38,361 bases of DNA from Aquimarina agarilytica ZC1 (GTDB lineage Bacteria; Bacteroidota; Bacteroidia; Flavobacteriales; Flavobacteriaceae): assembly GCF_000255455.1 (NCBI RefSeq), contig NZ_JH621279.1:1-38361 (forward strand), given 5' to 3'. The notes beneath the pieces are model-generated. The model saw only the letters and a program-made list of their open reading frames with translations. It was not told the origin of the DNA and made no database searches. Both the position numbers and the translations under genes were made by a program. Within the stretch, counting starts at the first letter, position 1. Each line of letters starts with the position of its first letter. Of the stretch, positions 24,918 through 33,054 are shown one piece after another.

Positions 24918-25825
24918 TGCATACACCAAAAAAAACACTTATTGTTGTTGTAGGTACAACTGCTATAGGTAAAACCGCTTTAGGAATAAAATTAGCACAG
25001 CACTTCAATGCTGAAATCATTTCTGCGGATAGTAGGCAATTTTTTAAAGAAATGAGTATTGGTACAGCTGTTCCCGATACTCATGAATTGGCCGCAGCTA
25101 AACATCATTTTATTCAACATATTAGTATTGAACAAAAATATAGTGTAGGTGACTTTGAAAAAGAAGCACTTAAAAAGCTGGATGAACTATTTAAAACTAA
25201 TGATACCGCAATTATGGTAGGTGGTTCTGGCCTTTATGTAGATGCTGTATGCTATGGGTTAGATAAATTTCCTGAAGTTGATGCGGAAACTAAGAAATAT
25301 GTAGCTGATTTATATAATGAAAAAGGTTTAGATGCGATTACTACATTATTAAAAGAAAAAGATCCTGAATATTATGATACTGTTGAACTACAAAACCCGC
25401 ACAGAGTATTAAGAGCTGTTGAAGTTTGCTTGGCTAGTGGAAAACCCTATTCTAGTTTTTTAAAAAAAGGAAAAATTACCAGACCTTTTAATATCATTAA
25501 AATAGGACTAGAAGCTGAAAGAGCTACTATTTATGATCGAATTAATAGACGTGTCGATATCATGATCGAAAATGGATTACTTGATGAGGCCAAAAAACTT
25601 ATTGAATTCAAACACTTAAACGCACTCAATACTGTTGGGTATAAAGAGTTATTTCAACATTTTGATGGTGAAATAGATTTAGATTTCGCTGTTGCTGAAA
25701 TTAAAAAAAATACTAGGCGTTTTGCCAAACGACAACTTACCTGGTATCGTAAAGATGATACTATTCATTGGTTTGATTACAATACTACTATTCAACCAAT
25801 TATTGATCTTATAAAAAACAGTTAA
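24917..25825 (+). CDS. miaA: tRNA dimethylallyltransferase MiaA
   Basis: Adds a dimethylallyl group from DMAPP to N6 of A37 in tRNAs reading codons that start with U. The 302 residues include the P-loop GTTAIGKT (about 13-20), the DSRQFFKEMSIGTA motif (usual DSRQ(V/I)Y), VGGSGLYVDAV, the insert with PHRVLRAVEVCLASGKPYS, YKELFQHFDGE and the tail TRRFAKRQLTWYRKD. The ATG at 24917 overlaps the K-channel stop and gives the standard N-terminus; an earlier in-frame start would add seven residues that do not fit the family. The 3' end faces manA with only 6 bp between stop codons. Confidence 0.96.
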   Translation: MHTPKKTLIVVVGTTAIGKTALGIKLAQHFNAEIISADSRQFFKEMSIGTAVPDTHELAAAKHHFIQHISIEQKYSVGDFEKEALKKLDELFKTNDTAIMVGGSGLYVDAVCYGLDKFPEVDAETKKYVADLYNEKGLDAITTLLKEKDPEYYDTVELQNPHRVLRAVEVCLASGKPYSSFLKKGKITRPFNIIKIGLEAERATIYDRINRRVDIMIENGLLDEAKKLIEFKHLNALNTVGYKELFQHFDGEIDLDFAVAEIKKNTRRFAKRQLTWYRKDDTIHWFDYNTTIQPIIDLIKNS

Positions 25826-25831
25826 TTTTTT

Positions 25832-26800
25832 TTACAAAGAAACTTCTAAAATTTTAGCATTCCCTTTTAATTGAATTTGATCAATGGCAGCAGGTAATAA
25901 AATCGTACTACCCGTATTAATAACATACTTTTCATTATCATAACTCAATTCAAAATCCCCTTCTACACACATTACTATTACAAATGAATCTGTTTTAGAA
26001 AAATCCTGAGTTAAATCTCCTTCTAACTTTAAAATGTTAGTTTTAAAATACGGAGTATACACTAACTCATTCGCTTTATTTACAGGGGTCGTATAATTAG
26101 TTTTATAACTATCATGCACCTTAAAATCTATGGCGTCAACAGCTTGTTCGGTATGCAGTTCTCTTGTTTCACCAGTTTTAGCATCTACTCTATTATAATC
26201 ATAGATACGGTAAGTAATATCGGAGGTTTGCTGAATTTCTGCTAATAATACTCCTGCACCTATGGCATGTACTCTACCTGTGGGTATATTAAACACGTCA
26301 CCACTCTTCACTTTTTCAGTATGGAGTACTTCTAAAATATCACCAGTTTCGAGTGTTTCTATATAAGCTTGTTTTGTGAGCTTTTTATCAAATCCTGCGA
26401 TTAGCTCAGCATTTTCTTCTGCTTGCATCACATACCACATTTCATTTTTCCCAAATGAATTATGACGTTCCTTTGCTAAAGCATCACTTGGATGTACTTG
26501 TATGGATAACGGTGTTTTTGCATCAATAAACTTAATTAATAAAGGAAAATCATTCCCAAATTTTTCAAAAACAGCTTTACCTAAAAAATCTGTCCCTAAA
26601 GTTTTTATCAGCTCCTTTATAGTTTTTCCTTGTAAACTACCATTACTTACAACTGTTTCATCATTTTCAACTGCCGAAATCTCCCATGATTCACCAATAT
26701 TATTTTCAGTGTATACTTTATTTAGGATAGTTTTTAATTTTTCGCCACCCCACATACGATATTTGTATAAAGGAGTAAATTGTAATGGATAAATTGCCAT
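25832..26800 (-). CDS. manA: class I mannose-6-phosphate isomerase
   Basis: Zn-dependent interconversion of fructose-6-phosphate and mannose-6-phosphate, feeding GDP-mannose and capsule or glycan synthesis. I chose the ATG at 26800 (322 residues, MAIYPLQFTPLYKYRMWGG), since the segment before it is not conserved in type. The cupin metal site is SIQVHPSDALAKERH plus the Glu of KNEMWYVM, and the second half has NIPTGRVHAIGAGVLLAEIQQTSDITYRIYDY with the catalytic Arg. The length is the short Bacillus/Bacteroidota type. Its own promoter lies 25 bp upstream. Confidence 0.94.
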   Translation of the reverse strand: MAIYPLQFTPLYKYRMWGGEKLKTILNKVYTENNIGESWEISAVENDETVVSNGSLQGKTIKELIKTLGTDFLGKAVFEKFGNDFPLLIKFIDAKTPLSIQVHPSDALAKERHNSFGKNEMWYVMQAEENAELIAGFDKKLTKQAYIETLETGDILEVLHTEKVKSGDVFNIPTGRVHAIGAGVLLAEIQQTSDITYRIYDYNRVDAKTGETRELHTEQAVDAIDFKVHDSYKTNYTTPVNKANELVYTPYFKTNILKLEGDLTQDFSKTDSFVIVMCVEGDFELSYDNEKYVINTGSTILLPAAIDQIQLKGNAKILEVSL

Positions 26801-26824
26801 TTTAAATATTGTTTTATTCTGGAT

Positions 26825-26855
26825 CAAATATAACTAAGTAATTTCTACTTACAAA
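26825..26855 (-). promoter_or_regulatory. candidate promoter of manA
   Basis: On the minus strand TTTG (26855-26852) is followed after 19 nt by TATATTTG (26832-26825). This matches the Bacteroidota TTTG / TAnnTTTG pattern with the spacing reported for Bacteroides promoters. The expected start near 26818 fits the ATG at 26800 and supports that start choice. Confidence 0.6.
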
Positions 26856-26867
26856 TCTGTATGGCAA

Positions 26868-28007
26868 TTAACTCTGTAAAACTTCGGCTAGCACCTTTTC
26901 ATATATTTCCTCATATACAGGGACAATTTTAGTAATATCAAAAATAGCTGCTTGAGCTTTTGCATTTTCTTTAAAAAGTGATAATGTAGCATCTTCTTTA
27001 AGAATTTTTACTGCATTTGCCACCATATCGGAGACATTCCCTACATCACTTAAAAAACCAGAAAAACCGTGTTTATTTACTTCAGGAATACCACCAGAAT
27101 TACTGGATATTACTGGGACACCATGAACCATAGCTTCTAAAGCAGCTAAACCAAAACTCTCTCTTTCGGAAGGAAGTAAAAATAAATCCGAGAAACATAA
27201 AATTTTATCAATCTCATTACTGTTCCCCATAAAAATAACTTGTTCCTTAATACCTAACTCTTTGCATTGCTTACGGGCATCACTTTGTAGGGGTCCATCG
27301 CCTACCATCATTAATTTTGCCGGTATATGTTCTGTAATACCTTTAAATATTTTTATTACATCATCAATACGTTTAACAGGTCTAAAATTACTAATATGTG
27401 TAATAATGCGTTCGGTTGGCTTTGCCATTATATGTCGTTGACATTCCACTTCTTTATCACCTGATTTTGAAATGTCAATAAAATTAGGCACGACTTGTAT
27501 TTTATTGTCTGGAATTTCAAACAAACGTAACGTATCATCTTTTAAACTTTGAGAAACCGAAGTAACTGCATTACTTTGATTAATACTAAATGTAACTGCT
27601 GGTTTGTATTGTGGGTGATTACCAACAAGTGTAATATCTGTACCATGCAATGTAGTTACCATAGGAATATGTATCCCTTCTTGTGCTAACATTTGCTGCG
27701 CCATATAACCTGCATAAGCATGAGGAATAGCGTAATGTACATGAAGTACTTGGATATCAAATTTTTTAATAATACGAACCAATTTACTTGAAAGCGCTAA
27801 CTCATAGGGCTGGTATTGGAAAAGTGGATATTCGGGTACCGAAACTTCATGAAAATGAATATTAGGGATTAACATATCCAAACGTACTGGCTGTCGGTAG
27901 GTGATAAAGTGAACATCATGACCTTTTTTAGCTAAGGCAATTCCTAACTCGGTAGCAACTACTCCACTCCCACCAAAAGTAGGATAACATACCACAGCAA
28001 TTCTCAT
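26868..28007 (-). CDS. bshA: N-acetyl-alpha-D-glucosaminyl L-malate synthase BshA
   Basis: First step of bacillithiol synthesis: UDP-GlcNAc plus L-malate gives GlcNAc-malate. This 379-residue GT-B glycosyltransferase (GT4) begins MRIAVVCYPTFGGSGVVATELG, the BshA hallmark. It has HFITYRQPVRLD, the acceptor region VLHVHYAIPHAYAGYMA, the switch HISNFRPVKRIDDVIKIF, the nucleotide-sugar site LLPSERESFGLAALEAMVHGVPVISSNSGG and the catalytic-Glu EX7E pattern within it. Later steps (bshB, bshC) are not in the window. It lies 58 bp downstream of the NagZ/AmiE-like gene on the same strand, so it is probably in one operon with it. Confidence 0.94.
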   Translation of the reverse strand: MRIAVVCYPTFGGSGVVATELGIALAKKGHDVHFITYRQPVRLDMLIPNIHFHEVSVPEYPLFQYQPYELALSSKLVRIIKKFDIQVLHVHYAIPHAYAGYMAQQMLAQEGIHIPMVTTLHGTDITLVGNHPQYKPAVTFSINQSNAVTSVSQSLKDDTLRLFEIPDNKIQVVPNFIDISKSGDKEVECQRHIMAKPTERIITHISNFRPVKRIDDVIKIFKGITEHIPAKLMMVGDGPLQSDARKQCKELGIKEQVIFMGNSNEIDKILCFSDLFLLPSERESFGLAALEAMVHGVPVISSNSGGIPEVNKHGFSGFLSDVGNVSDMVANAVKILKEDATLSLFKENAKAQAAIFDITKIVPVYEEIYEKVLAEVLQS

Positions 28008-28065
28008 ATACTTATTTTTTTAGTTTAGAGTCGTAAAGAACTCTAAAAAATTTCAGTTAAATTAG

Positions 28066-31005
28066 TTAATCTAATATAGTTTTTTGAGCTGTTTCATCAA
28101 ACTCAATAGCTTCATAAATTAACTGTTGTATTTTTGTTCTAATATCTTCTCTAATTAATTTTCTGTTTCCAGAATCAGGGTAGGTTCGGTTGCTTAAAAA
28201 TACATAAACTATTTCTTCTTCGGGATCTGCCCAAGTGTAAGTCCCTGTAAAACCACTATGACCAAAACTACTCATAGAAACACACCCACAAGTTGGTCCC
28301 GAAACATCAAGCTGAGGTTTATCAAAACCTACACCTCTCCTGTTTTTTTCATCACAATAATAACAAGTATTAAACTTATCTATAGTTTTGGGCTTAAAAT
28401 AAGTCTGTCCTCCGTAAGTGCCTCTATTTAAAAATAGCTGCATTATTTTGGCTACATCATTTGCATTAGCAAACAAGCCTGCATGGCCACCTACACCACC
28501 AAACATAGCCGCTCCTTGATCATGTACATAACCTTGTATTGTTGTATTCCTGTATAAATTATCAATCTCGGTAGGAACTATTTCGGATTTTTTAAAACGA
28601 CGCAATGGTAAATATCCTGTTCTATTTGCTCCTATAGAATTGTACAGTAAATTATGTGTTAATTCTGCCATTGACGTATTAAAATAACGTTCCACATAAC
28701 GCTGTAAAAAATAATAGGGCAAATCACTGTATTTATAGACCTTTCTATCCCTAAGATCACTGTCTACAATTTCTTTAAAAATAGAATCTTTCATGTCCTT
28801 ACGTAAAAAAAGTTCTTCTGCAACTTGAATGCTATACACTGAATCTTTTAGCTTACTGTAGTATTTAGGACTAGGCTTCATTGTAATAGAATCTAATGTA
28901 CTTACGTAAAAAGGAATCCATGCTTGTAAACGTGCGTAATGCGATAACGCTTCAACTATTTTAATATCTGCCTTGTTCGTTTCTTTTAATTCTGGTAAAA
29001 TATCCACTAACTTATCCGTAATACTCATAGCCCCAGTTTGCTCCATTCTCATGATAACTGGGAGTGTTCCTAGTATTTTTGTTAAAGAAGCTAAATCATA
29101 AATACTTTGATTTGTAATCGGAACTTCTTTTTTATAAGTCTGATATCCGTAAGATTTATTATGAATTACTTTTCCTTTCCGAGCTATTAACAGTTGTAAA
29201 CCTGGAGTCATTTCTTCGCGTAAAGCAATATTGACTACCGAATCAATTTTAGCTAATTTGTATGAATTAACACCAACACTTTCCGGTAGACCGTAAGATA
29301 ATCGTTCATTATTGTTCAAAAAAAAACCGTCACCTTCGTTAAAATAAGGTGCAATACTTACTGGAAGTTTTCCTTTAAATGATCCGGCTCCAAACAACGC
29401 CTGTGCAGCCTTTTGTTGAAAAATTTCACTGTTTTGATATCCTACAATTATACCTGTTAATGCAGGAATCGCACTTAAATTTTGTAATGCATAAGGCTTG
29501 GCAAAACTTACTAAAGTAGTTTTATGCATTGCTGCTATGGAATTTAAAACTGTAGCTTCTTCGGCTTTAAATTTATAGGATTTCCATGGAGAATCATTAG
29601 ATTTGTGAAAACCTACTATAATTTGATTATAATCATTTAATTTAAATAAATCTGCAGCAGTTTTAACTTCAACTAAATCTATTTTTGCATATAATTTTAG
29701 TTGTTCATAAAATGCTTTTCCACTGGCATCACCCATGTGAACATAAGCAATTTTAGTCATTTCTAAATTCCTAATAGGTACCGAATTTAAATCATTACGT
29801 AAAAGTGTTAAGCTATTTTCAGCCACTTCTTCGTACAATAAATCATTTTCTAAGCTCAGTAAATCTTTCTGTAAATTATCTAGAACTATAGGTGTGTATT
29901 GATGTAATCCTACTTTATATTTTGCTTTCAATATTTTTTTTACTGAAATCGCTAAACGCTCTTCAGTTATCCCTCCATTGTTAACTTCATTAATTATTTT
30001 TTGAATAGACTTTGGAATATCTTCAGAAATTAAAAGTACATCATTACCCGCTTTAAATGCTGCCAAATCAATTGCTCCGGGTTCCTTAAAATTAGATGCT
30101 CCCTTCATATTTAAAGCATCTGTAAATATTAAACCTTTAAACTTTAATCTATCTTTTAAAATGTCTGTAACCACTTTTGGAGAAATAGATGATGGTAAAC
30201 CTTCGGTACTTTCTAAACTTGGAATATTTAAATGCGCTACCATAACACTGGATAAACCTTTTTTGATAAGCTTACGGTATGGATAAAGTTCAACATCATT
30301 TATTCTTTTTTCAGAAAATAAAATGCTAGGTAATGTTTTATGCGAATCCTTATCGGTATCACCATGACCAGGAAAATGTTTACCACTAGATAGCACACCT
30401 ACAGAATGCATTCCTTCCATAAAAGCGATACTTTTATTAGTCACCCTTTCCTTAGATTCTCCAAAAGAGCGATTCCCTATAATAGGGTTTTGTGGATTGG
30501 TATTGATATCTAGTACAGGTCCAAAATTCATGTGTACCCCTAGCCTTTTACAATGTTTTCCTATTTGTACCCCAACTTTTCTAATTAAGTCATTAGATTT
30601 TAAAGCACCTAATGTCATGTTCCATGGAAAAGCATAAGTAGAGTCTAATCGCATGGCTAACCCCCATTCGGCGTCCATTGTGATTAGCAAAGGAATTTTA
30701 GATTTTGCCTGCAATGCATTATGCATTTTTGCTTGCTTAACTGGTGTTCCTTTAGAAAATATGATCCCACCAATTTCCTGTTCTTCTACTAATTTTAACA
30801 CCCGTTTTTGTTCTGCCATTCCCTTTTCGGAAAAAACATCGACAATAAATAATTGCCCTACTTTCTGTTTTAAAGTAAGACTATTATAAACACTATCCAC
30901 CCACTTAGTTTGGCCTTCTTGATTGTAGGCTAATAAAGGGTCTATTTGCGCCGTTAATGTATGTACTGAGCAAAAAAGTGTGATTAAGGCTAAGAAATAT
31001 TTCAA
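28066..31005 (-). CDS. secreted fusion of GH3 (NagZ-like) and serine beta-lactamase-like (AmiE-like) domains
   Basis: A 979-residue protein starting at TTG, with signal peptide MKYFLALITLFCSVHTLTAQ. Residues about 35-370 form a GH3 beta-N-acetylglucosaminidase: KHFPGHGDTDKDSH (209-222, with the Asp-His acid/base dyad) and nucleophile Asp296 in FTDALNMKGA. Residues about 370-570 resemble the GH3 C-terminal domain. Residues about 590-970 form a class C beta-lactamase-like serine hydrolase with S640LTK, YSD and HSGFTGT. In Bacillus subtilis the two activities are separate neighbouring genes (nagZ, amiE), acting on MurNAc-peptides from cell-wall turnover. A periplasmic cell-wall recycling role is inferred. 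The 161-residue gene upstream is only 9 bp away. Confidence 0.92.
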   Translation of the reverse strand: MKYFLALITLFCSVHTLTAQIDPLLAYNQEGQTKWVDSVYNSLTLKQKVGQLFIVDVFSEKGMAEQKRVLKLVEEQEIGGIIFSKGTPVKQAKMHNALQAKSKIPLLITMDAEWGLAMRLDSTYAFPWNMTLGALKSNDLIRKVGVQIGKHCKRLGVHMNFGPVLDINTNPQNPIIGNRSFGESKERVTNKSIAFMEGMHSVGVLSSGKHFPGHGDTDKDSHKTLPSILFSEKRINDVELYPYRKLIKKGLSSVMVAHLNIPSLESTEGLPSSISPKVVTDILKDRLKFKGLIFTDALNMKGASNFKEPGAIDLAAFKAGNDVLLISEDIPKSIQKIINEVNNGGITEERLAISVKKILKAKYKVGLHQYTPIVLDNLQKDLLSLENDLLYEEVAENSLTLLRNDLNSVPIRNLEMTKIAYVHMGDASGKAFYEQLKLYAKIDLVEVKTAADLFKLNDYNQIIVGFHKSNDSPWKSYKFKAEEATVLNSIAAMHKTTLVSFAKPYALQNLSAIPALTGIIVGYQNSEIFQQKAAQALFGAGSFKGKLPVSIAPYFNEGDGFFLNNNERLSYGLPESVGVNSYKLAKIDSVVNIALREEMTPGLQLLIARKGKVIHNKSYGYQTYKKEVPITNQSIYDLASLTKILGTLPVIMRMEQTGAMSITDKLVDILPELKETNKADIKIVEALSHYARLQAWIPFYVSTLDSITMKPSPKYYSKLKDSVYSIQVAEELFLRKDMKDSIFKEIVDSDLRDRKVYKYSDLPYYFLQRYVERYFNTSMAELTHNLLYNSIGANRTGYLPLRRFKKSEIVPTEIDNLYRNTTIQGYVHDQGAAMFGGVGGHAGLFANANDVAKIMQLFLNRGTYGGQTYFKPKTIDKFNTCYYCDEKNRRGVGFDKPQLDVSGPTCGCVSMSSFGHSGFTGTYTWADPEEEIVYVFLSNRTYPDSGNRKLIREDIRTKIQQLIYEAIEFDETAQKTILD

Positions 31006-31014
31006 GTATATGAG

Positions 31015-31500
31015 TTATTTTAAAAAACGACTATGCCAGCTTTCTGTCATGGGAACTTCCCAATCTGTTTCATACTCACCTTTGGTAGTCACTAAATTAT
31101 TAAAAACGATTGTAGTTGCTGAAACTGATCTGTTTTTTACCATTTTTCTGAAATCAATTAAATTTTTGTAAGCTACAAACTCACCATTTTTAAATGACAC
31201 ATTCATTTTATCCAATAAATCCACATTATAATCCTTTTCTAATTGCTGAATAAAATGTACAGAAGCATCAATAGAACAGCCTGAAGCTGAATGATGATCA
31301 TTATCAACCGCTATGGTAATAAAACGATTGTATTTAATATCATATCCTGCTTTTAAATTTGATCCATGTGCTGCCCAACCCGAAATAAATTCATCTAATT
31401 TACGAGTTATTTCAATTAATTCATCGGTTGAAAATGAACGATTAGCTTGGTATATCCAAACTTTAGATGTTTCTGATAATTCTGAAAATGGTACTAACAT
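31015..31500 (-). CDS. conserved Bacteroidota protein of unknown function (often mislabelled 'ABC transporter ATPase')
   Basis: A 161-residue soluble protein beginning MLVPFSELSETSKVWIYQANR. It has conserved-looking stretches such as FISGWAAHGSNLKAGYDIKYNRFI, VDNDHHSASGCSIDASVHFI, FVAYKNLIDFRK and a closing ESWHSRFL. No Walker A, signature or Walker B motif is present, so the ABC ATPase label used for this family in databases is not supported. The DHHSASGCSID patch is a candidate active or metal site. It is the first gene before the NagZ/AmiE-like fusion (9 bp gap) and bshA, hinting at a cell-wall or thiol link. Confidence 0.75.
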   Translation of the reverse strand: MLVPFSELSETSKVWIYQANRSFSTDELIEITRKLDEFISGWAAHGSNLKAGYDIKYNRFITIAVDNDHHSASGCSIDASVHFIQQLEKDYNVDLLDKMNVSFKNGEFVAYKNLIDFRKMVKNRSVSATTIVFNNLVTTKGEYETDWEVPMTESWHSRFLK

Positions 31501-31620
31501 ATACTAATTACAACAAAAATTAAGCCACTGTAAAGACTAATTTTGTTTTACAATAACTACACAATAAAAATACGCTATTCTTTTTTAAAATACGAGAAGT
31601 TAAGTATCCTTTATAAACAA

Positions 31621-32454
31621 CTATTCAACAAGGCTAATACCGTCTGGTTCAATTTTAATTAAGCGTTGTTTATACAAAGTTCCTATTGCCTTTTTAAAAT
31701 TCTTTTTACTCAATTGTAAAATATCCTTTATTTTTTCGGGCGAAGACTTATCATTTAATGCTAAAAAGCCTCCTTCTGCTTTTAGCATTCTAATGATTAG
31801 ATCGGCATTAGGTTCTATACTCCTATATCCATGTCTTTGTAATGTTAAATCAATTTTATTGTCTGAACGTACTTTTTTTACAAAACCTTTCATACGATCA
31901 CCTACATTAATCTTCTGAAAAATTTCATCATCATAAACCAAACCTAAATATTTTTGGTTAATAATCATATTCCAGCCTTTATCGGAAGGATGAGAGGCTA
32001 TTAAATCTACCTCTTCATAAGAAGATAATAACACCAACTTATTGCTTAAAAAACGATTTGTTTTTGATGATCCTACCAGTCGTTCCGTTTTTTCATCTAA
32101 ATACACGTAAACTAAGTAACTCCGACCAACTTTCATTTGATTGGCTTGTTCTTTAAAAGGAACAAATAAATGTTTTTCTAATCCCCAATCCAAAAATGCT
32201 CCAATTTCAGAAACCGCGGCACATTTCAAAAAAGCAAATGAATTTACAGTCGCAAAAGGTTCCAATGTTGTTGCCACTATACGCTCCATATGATCCAAAT
32301 AAGTAAACACCTTTATAGAACCACCTACTTCAAATGTTTCTGGAACATATTTATTAGGTAGCAATACTTCATCGCCATCCTCATTAGTTAAATATATACC
32401 GGGTAAACGTTCTCTGTCAATTGTTAAAACGTGATATGTTCCTATTGAAATCAT
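31621..32454 (-). CDS. CvfB/YitL-like S1 RNA-binding protein
   Basis: A 277-residue protein with tandem S1-like OB folds and a C-terminal winged helix, as in CvfB (YitL), an RNA-binding regulator of virulence and gene expression in Firmicutes. Visible parts are an N-terminal OB half (GIYLTNEDGDEVLLPNKYVP), S1 repeats with SEIGAFLDWGLEKHLFVPFKEQ (about 82-103) and VGDRMKGFVKKVRSDNKIDLTLQ (about 185-207), and the helical end SPEKIKDILQLSKKNFKKAIGTLYKQRLI. It sits alone: a terminator separates it from the men cluster upstream and 120 bp from the next gene. The RNA target is unknown. Confidence 0.88.
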   Translation of the reverse strand: MISIGTYHVLTIDRERLPGIYLTNEDGDEVLLPNKYVPETFEVGGSIKVFTYLDHMERIVATTLEPFATVNSFAFLKCAAVSEIGAFLDWGLEKHLFVPFKEQANQMKVGRSYLVYVYLDEKTERLVGSSKTNRFLSNKLVLLSSYEEVDLIASHPSDKGWNMIINQKYLGLVYDDEIFQKINVGDRMKGFVKKVRSDNKIDLTLQRHGYRSIEPNADLIIRMLKAEGGFLALNDKSSPEKIKDILQLSKKNFKKAIGTLYKQRLIKIEPDGISLVE

Positions 32455-32560
32455 TAAATAAAATTTTCGTAAAGATACTGTTTTAATTTCTCCCCGAAAG
32501 CCTAATTTTACTCATCTTAAGCCACAAATAAATAATTAGGTCAATAAATACAAAAGGGAT

Positions 32561-32599
32561 GAAAACAAAAAATCTCAAGGTAATTAAACCATGAGATTT
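32561..32599 (-). terminator. intrinsic terminator of the men-DUF2853 unit
   Basis: AAATCTCAAGGT (32570-32581) pairs with ACCATGAGATTT (32588-32599), 12 bp with one mismatch and an AATTAA loop. On the minus strand the T-rich TTTTGTTTTC follows. It is 23 bp past the DUF2853 stop. Confidence 0.82.
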
Positions 32600-32621
32600 C
32601 ATCTAATTTAATAGTTATTTA

Positions 32622-32966
32622 TTACTTATTATAAACAGCTTCTTTTCCAAAATGTTTAGTTAATAAATAATATACTACTGCTCTATATTTAGATCTATTT
32701 GATTTTCCATAAGCCTCCATAACAGATGCTATAGCAGAATCTAACGCTGCACCATCGGATAATCCTAATTTTTTAATTAAAAAATTATTTTTTACTGTTG
32801 CTATTTCTGCTTCATCACTACCAGAAACAGTTGAAGCATCTTTATTATAAATTGATGGTCCACAACCTATAGTGACTTTAGTTAACAAGTCCATATCAGG
32901 TGTTTGATTCAATTTTTCCTTAATATCCGTTGCGTACTTCTCGATTAATTCGTCTCTTTTACTCAT
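32622..32966 (-). CDS. DUF2853 family protein
   Basis: A small 114-residue helical protein fitting DUF2853 along its length: MSKRDELIEKYATDIKEKL, the conserved KVTIGCGPSIYNKDASTVSG (about 30-49), FLIKKLGLSD and the end SKYRAVVYYLLTKHFGKEAVY. The ATG at 32966 gives the normal N-terminus; a TTG 13 codons upstream would add a non-conserved leader. Function is unknown. It lies about 90 bp downstream of menD on the same strand with no terminator between, and a terminator follows it, so it appears to be the last gene of the menaquinone unit. Confidence 0.85.
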   Translation of the reverse strand: MSKRDELIEKYATDIKEKLNQTPDMDLLTKVTIGCGPSIYNKDASTVSGSDEAEIATVKNNFLIKKLGLSDGAALDSAIASVMEAYGKSNRSKYRAVVYYLLTKHFGKEAVYNK

Positions 32967-33054
32967 TTCTAATGGTTTAATTAAAATACTTAGTGTTATA
33001 CTCAAATATAACGTTTATTCATGCTAAACAAAAGAAAATTATTAAAATCTAATA

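Noticed and set aside
31015..31500. ABC transporter ATPase
   Set aside because: The protein lacks Walker A, signature and Walker B motifs, so that database-style label has no support in the sequence.
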